A stretch of DNA of 64,000 nucleotides, taken from Clostridium minihomine (lineage in GTDB: Bacteria; Bacillota; Clostridia; Oscillospirales; Acutalibacteraceae). The DNA lies in NCBI RefSeq assembly GCF_900240385.1, contig NZ_OEQH01000005.1, positions 186,001 through 250,000 on the forward strand, given 5' to 3'. The notes under the pieces are model-generated. The model was given only the letters and a program-made list of their open reading frames with translations. It did not search any database and was not told the DNA's origin. Below, piece after piece: positions 60,557 through 64,000 of the stretch (positions are counted from its first letter, which is position 1; each line of letters begins with the position of its first letter). A program made the translations under genes and the position numbers.

Positions 60557-62839
60557 TTAGCCTTCTTCAGACAAGTCTTCCGATTCCGAAGATTCCTCGA
60601 TAGAAGGGCTTACTTCTTCGGTGGATTCCTCGATGGTGGTTTCTTCTTCTATGTCATCAGATTCTTCTACAATCGGTGTTTCTTCCGTTTCTTCTTCCTC
60701 TTCAATTAAAACAATTTCGGAAGTATCTTCTTCCTCTAACACAAAAGAATCCGGCTCTTCTGTCACTGCCATGGATTTTCCGGTTGCTTCCGGTTCTGCC
60801 AAGCGGGGAATTTCAAGAACAATATCTACATATTCCGGGTTAGAGAGCACCAGTATGTTGGTTTCTTCTGTAAAATACTGGAAGGGAATGGCAAGACCGA
60901 ATCCGGAAGAGTTTATGTTTGTGAAGCTTTCTCCGTTTAACGTGGCGGTTACATTATCGGCAAAGCTAAAATCGGTATATCCATCGCTGCGGAAGGAAAG
61001 AATCAATTCTTTATACCAATTGTTTTCACTTTGAACGGCCTGCGCCTCTTTCAGAATGATGAAGGTGGCGGTGACATCATCATAGCCCTGCGCCTGAATG
61101 GTCAGCCTGTTCTTTCCGGGATCTTCAAAGTAATCACCTGCAACCACAATGGTGTCGCCCTGAATTTGATAATTTACCTCTTTGGTGTGCTGGCGGGGAT
61201 AGGTCAATACAATTTTGGTAATATTCTCTTTCCAGTTGTCGTATCCGGCATCGAACAGGATGGCGACATCTTTGCCCTGCAGCGTGTTTTCTACTGTGAT
61301 CTGAGGTGCTTCATCGGGGACGATGATTTCGTCAGGGCAGGTAATGCTCAGCACTTGGGTGCTGTAATATTTGGTTTTGTCTGTGATGCGCAGAGTATAG
61401 GTTTCGCCGGGAGTAAAGTTCTTTGCTAGAATCTCAATTCCGCCCCAAGAGGGTTTCAGGACAAAGTCTTCGTTTTCTACCAGTTTTCTGTCATTCAGTT
61501 CAAAGATACATTCTTGTCTGAGATATACAGATACGCTGCTTTCTGCCTCGACGATTTCCAGACTATTATTGCCTTGTGTCAGCCACTTGGTGCTGAGTTC
61601 CGGCGCTTGTACGCGGGGGCTGAAGTTTACCCAAACCGGATTATATCCGGGCACCGATACAATTACCTGATACAAAGAATAATTGTAAAGGGATGTTGTT
61701 TCGGGAATTGCCAGAATAAAGCGGTTGTTTTCCAGATCTTTTTCCAAAGTCCACCCGCGCATCTGGAAGGGAACTTCATTGGGGAACATGATATTGTACT
61801 GATAGGTGATGTGTTCCTCTTTCAGATCATTGAGCCAGTCTTGGGAATTTTCACCCACAGCATCAATGACGAGCGGAACACCGTATCCCTCAACCATTTC
61901 AATTGCTGCAATGGCCGGTGCAATTTTTGGCATGACAAAATCATTGGGTGTGGTGAAGTGAAGCGTTACATTCTGATAGCCTTGGGCAGTTAAAACAATG
62001 GTGTTTTCGCCGATGTTCAGAAACTTATAGGGGACCTGTACCTGAGTAAGAGAATACGGGCCGCACTCTGCTTTGCGCTCAACACCGTTGACATAGATTG
62101 CGTCCAGATTCTCACTGTAATAGAACAGGTAGTCCAGATCCTTAATTTCCATGACCGCCACACAGGTAACGTCATCCCATTTTAACTGAATTTCGGGTCC
62201 TTTTTCCCCAGTGTTTTCTGGGATATCGGTGTTGCCGTTATTACCTTCAGAGCCACCGGGATTAGTACTTTCACCGGGATTGGTGTTTTCATTAGAACCA
62301 CCGGGATTGGTGTTGCTGCCAGTGTTGCTGCTGCTTTTTCCGCCGCTGCTTTTTTTGCTGCTTCCGCCGCCGGAAGAGCTGCCGGTGGGAATGACATCAT
62401 TGCCGGGAGCAGAAATAACGTCTTGAGCAGGAGGGGTTGTATCCACAACGGGAGCGACCAAAGGAACTTGGGGCTCCACAATGTTCTGCTGCTGTGCAGG
62501 AGCCGTATTTGGGGACACGGCAGAGTTTTTAGAACCAGCAGAGTTTTTAGGATTGGAGGCTACAGCAGGTTGTCCCTTTGCTGCGGCAGCCGGAACCACT
62601 GAGTCTGCTATGATTTCGAGCTCGGCTTCTTCGGTTGTTTGTGCTGCAATGTTTTCTTCGGTGTCAGGTTCTTCTGCCAGCGGAATTTCTGTTTCTTCCG
62701 CTGTAATAATTTCTTCGGCCTGTGATATTACCGATGTGGTTTCTTCCACTGTTTTTTCGTTGTTTGGCCACACAAAAAAAACCAGCAAAAGTGCAAACAA
62801 TGCCGCACCTGCTCCAAACCAAACTTTCTTTTTTATCAC
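60557..62839 (-). CDS. Large surface protein with DUF1533-like (haemoglobin-interacting) modules
   Basis: A 760-residue protein: N-terminal signal anchor (about 6-24), an acidic then Ser/Gly/Pro-rich linker to about 215, four or five beta modules of about 90-100 residues, and a glutamate-rich tail without sortase motif. The module near residues 510-600 (ILFDAGYDNWKENITKIVLT, then RLTIQAQGYDDVTATF) fits DUF1533, the haemoglobin-interacting domain known from streptococcal Shr. Two perfect-armed GTTAG-N6-CTAAC operators upstream place it in the iron regulon. GTG start with GAGGAGGAG. Confidence 0.75.
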   Translation of the reverse strand: MIKKKVWFGAGAALFALLLVFFVWPNNEKTVEETTSVISQAEEIITAEETEIPLAEEPDTEENIAAQTTEEAELEIIADSVVPAAAAKGQPAVASNPKNSAGSKNSAVSPNTAPAQQQNIVEPQVPLVAPVVDTTPPAQDVISAPGNDVIPTGSSSGGGSSKKSSGGKSSSNTGSNTNPGGSNENTNPGESTNPGGSEGNNGNTDIPENTGEKGPEIQLKWDDVTCVAVMEIKDLDYLFYYSENLDAIYVNGVERKAECGPYSLTQVQVPYKFLNIGENTIVLTAQGYQNVTLHFTTPNDFVMPKIAPAIAAIEMVEGYGVPLVIDAVGENSQDWLNDLKEEHITYQYNIMFPNEVPFQMRGWTLEKDLENNRFILAIPETTSLYNYSLYQVIVSVPGYNPVWVNFSPRVQAPELSTKWLTQGNNSLEIVEAESSVSVYLRQECIFELNDRKLVENEDFVLKPSWGGIEILAKNFTPGETYTLRITDKTKYYSTQVLSITCPDEIIVPDEAPQITVENTLQGKDVAILFDAGYDNWKENITKIVLTYPRQHTKEVNYQIQGDTIVVAGDYFEDPGKNRLTIQAQGYDDVTATFIILKEAQAVQSENNWYKELILSFRSDGYTDFSFADNVTATLNGESFTNINSSGFGLAIPFQYFTEETNILVLSNPEYVDIVLEIPRLAEPEATGKSMAVTEEPDSFVLEEEDTSEIVLIEEEEETEETPIVEESDDIEEETTIEESTEEVSPSIEESSESEDLSEEG

Positions 62840-62940
62840 AAAAACTCCTCCTCGTTTTTAGCATTTGCCACAGATTCCGCAATTCGGTCGGCAAAAGCAT
62901 GTGATTCTTCTTCTTTTTGTTCTTCCGGGGCGCGTTCGAA

Positions 62941-62970
62941 AGCGTATGTTAGTTATATCTAACATACGCT
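62941..62970. promoter_or_regulatory. Iron-regulon operator, copy 5 (30-bp palindrome)
   Basis: Arms AGCGTATGTTAG / CTAACATACGCT are perfect over 12 bp around TTATAT. It lies about 100 bp upstream of the surface protein gene. Confidence 0.85.
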
Positions 62971-63055
62971 GATGGTATAATCTCGTTTTGCTGTTCTGCC
63001 GGGGGGACTCCCCTGAAATTGTCTGTGTTTCCCCCTTTCTTAATTCAATTAACGA

Positions 63056-63079
63056 GAATGTTAGTTATTACTAACATTC
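63056..63079. promoter_or_regulatory. Iron-regulon operator, copy 6
   Basis: GAATGTTAG / CTAACATTC perfect 9-bp arms around TTATTA, 85 bp beyond copy 5. Confidence 0.8.
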
Positions 63080-63273
63080 CAAACTATACAGAAAATAATA
63101 CCAATAGTCAATATCCAGTTTTGAGCAAAGGAATGTGAAAACTGGTACTATTGTAGGAAATAGTGCAACTTTTTTTAGCGGATTTTAAAGTATTTAAAAG
63201 AAAATACAGGGTTTTGCAGGCTTTTAGAAGAGCGGAATTTTAGAAGATTATTATCTGAAAGTGATCAAATGAA

Positions 63274-63306
63274 AAAAGGATCTGGCTTTTCATGCCAGAT
63301 CCTTTT
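63274..63306. terminator. Terminator of the permease gene
   Basis: AAAAGGATCTGGC / GCCAGATCCTTTT with a T6 run on the minus strand. Confidence 0.85.
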
Positions 63307-63367
63307 AGACCGTAATGGGGGCTGTGTTTCGAGAAGCAACTTCTCATGGTTCTTGAATCAATCAAAA

Positions 63368-64000
63368 TCAGCTGACGATTTTATAATACGTTTTTGCTGT
63401 TGCTGCATAAATAAGGGTGTAGAATACCGCAAAAACCAGCAGGCATCCAATGGTGCAGTAAGTGAACAAGGCCGTATTCGTCAGGCCTAAAGCAGACAAA
63501 AGCAGTGTGACCACCGGGAAAGAAAAGGCAACATGAACAGCGGCAGTGATAAGGGGAAGGAAGAATACCGTCAGCACTTGTGAGTGAATGGATTTTTTGA
63601 CTTCTGCATGGCTCATGCCCACTTGCTGCATGATTCGGAACCGTTCTTTATCCTCATAACCTTCAGAAATCTGCTTGTAGTAGATAATCAGAATGGTTGC
63701 CATTAAAAACAGAATTCCCAAAAAAATTCCTATGAAAAACAGTCCGCCATAAGCGCCGAAAACTTCTTGTGTATTATTGTCGCGGGACTGCAAAGAGCCT
63801 TGGAAGTGAAATGGTTCCATCGTGTCTATCCATTGCTGGATGGCGGTTTGGACAGTGGAAGAGTCGGCGTCCAAATCAAATCCGTATATGGTTTGAATTC
63901 TGGATTCGTCTTGAGGGGATACTTGCTGAAACTGTGAGTCTAATTGTTTTAAAACAGAAGCATCCTTTACAAACACCACATAGGTGTTTAGCGAGCGGGA
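63368..64000 (-). CDS. BceB/FtsX-type ABC permease, C-terminal part (cut by window edge)
   Basis: About 210 C-terminal residues of a permease. An extracellular segment is followed by three or four helices with the cytoplasmic EGYEDKERFRIMQQVGMSHA loop, which is typical of BceB/YtrF-type FtsX permeases of antimicrobial-peptide detoxification systems. The open frame continues to the right edge, so the start lies outside. Its partner ATPase and a two-component system would be expected beyond the edge. Confidence 0.85.
   Translation of the reverse strand, partial: SRSLNTYVVFVKDASVLKQLDSQFQQVSPQDESRIQTIYGFDLDADSSTVQTAIQQWIDTMEPFHFQGSLQSRDNNTQEVFGAYGGLFFIGIFLGILFLMATILIIYYKQISEGYEDKERFRIMQQVGMSHAEVKKSIHSQVLTVFFLPLITAAVHVAFSFPVVTLLLSALGLTNTALFTYCTIGCLLVFAVFYTLIYAATAKTYYKIVS

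Noticed and set aside
54852-63079. Fur boxes as explanation for the iron-island dyads
   Set aside because: The six sites are GTTAG-N6-CTAAC and lack the GATAAT hexamers of Fur boxes. A DtxR-like regulator fits better, without proof.
1-64000. CRISPR arrays and complete insertion sequences
   Set aside because: No regularly spaced repeats of CRISPR size and no transposase frame were seen. The Sel1 and iteron repeats have other explanations.

Overview
The window looks like a chromosomal segment of a spore-forming Clostridia bacterium, probably Oscillospirales. This is inferred from low-to-moderate GC, strong AGGAGG ribosome-binding sites, many GTG/TTG starts, exosporium-type (BclA-like) surface proteins, a Spo0A-type DNA-binding domain on a phage, and the gene content. 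The organism itself cannot be named from this sequence.

Positions 1 to about 19.8 kb are the early half of a temperate prophage, cut by the left edge. Read from its right end it has a tyrosine integrase, a zinc-ribbon cargo gene, an ImmA-like peptidase and a CI-like repressor. Next come a two-promoter switch with four TCACGNNNCGTGA-type operators, a Cro-like protein and a BRO antirepressor. A long leftward early operon follows, with overlapping stop/start codons throughout: DNA methylase, Spo0A-C-like protein, SMC/RecF-like ATPase, RecE-like nuclease, SSB, CHC2 primase, DUF927 helicase, SF2 helicase, VRR-NUC nuclease and a DUF1492/ArpU-like late regulator. A 295-bp gap between the two helicase genes carries ten TGTGGGAC iterons and is the best candidate for the phage replication origin. 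The integrase abuts the 3' end of a tRNA, probably tRNA-Leu, which is the attachment site.

From about 20 to 31 kb lies accessory DNA. It holds a BclA-like surface protein, broken mobile-element genes, a 971-residue Sel1-repeat protein, small membrane-anchored proteins behind two near-identical ECF-like promoters, and a decayed second prophage of the same family. That relic keeps a repressor remnant, a DUF5067 lipoprotein cargo gene, an integrase remnant and a degenerate tRNA end with its duplicated terminator. Both prophages carry different cargo between the same two structured elements, which points to a lysogenic-conversion cargo slot.

From 31 to 35 kb lies a compact leftward cluster: carrier protein, acyl-AMP ligase and BtrH-like acyltransferase. 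A second BclA-like protein with a collagen-type stretch lies just upstream, separated by a terminator. From 35 to 48.8 kb are chromosomal genes: a CPBP protease, a Mg2+ P-type ATPase preceded by a leader ORF and terminator, an OPT peptide transporter followed by a PqqD-like protein and the dipeptidase PepD, UppP, and 5-formyl-THF cyclo-ligase.

From 49 to 63 kb is an iron/siderophore/haem acquisition island: FecE/FecCD-type ABC importer, MsbA-like ABC exporter, three lipoprotein binding proteins, three AraC regulators and a large surface protein with DUF1533-like (haemoglobin-interacting) modules. Six copies of a GTTAG-N6-CTAAC operator tie these units into one regulon. Three of them sit just downstream of identical weak promoters (TTCCAA-17-TATACT). 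The window ends inside a BceB/FtsX-type permease gene.
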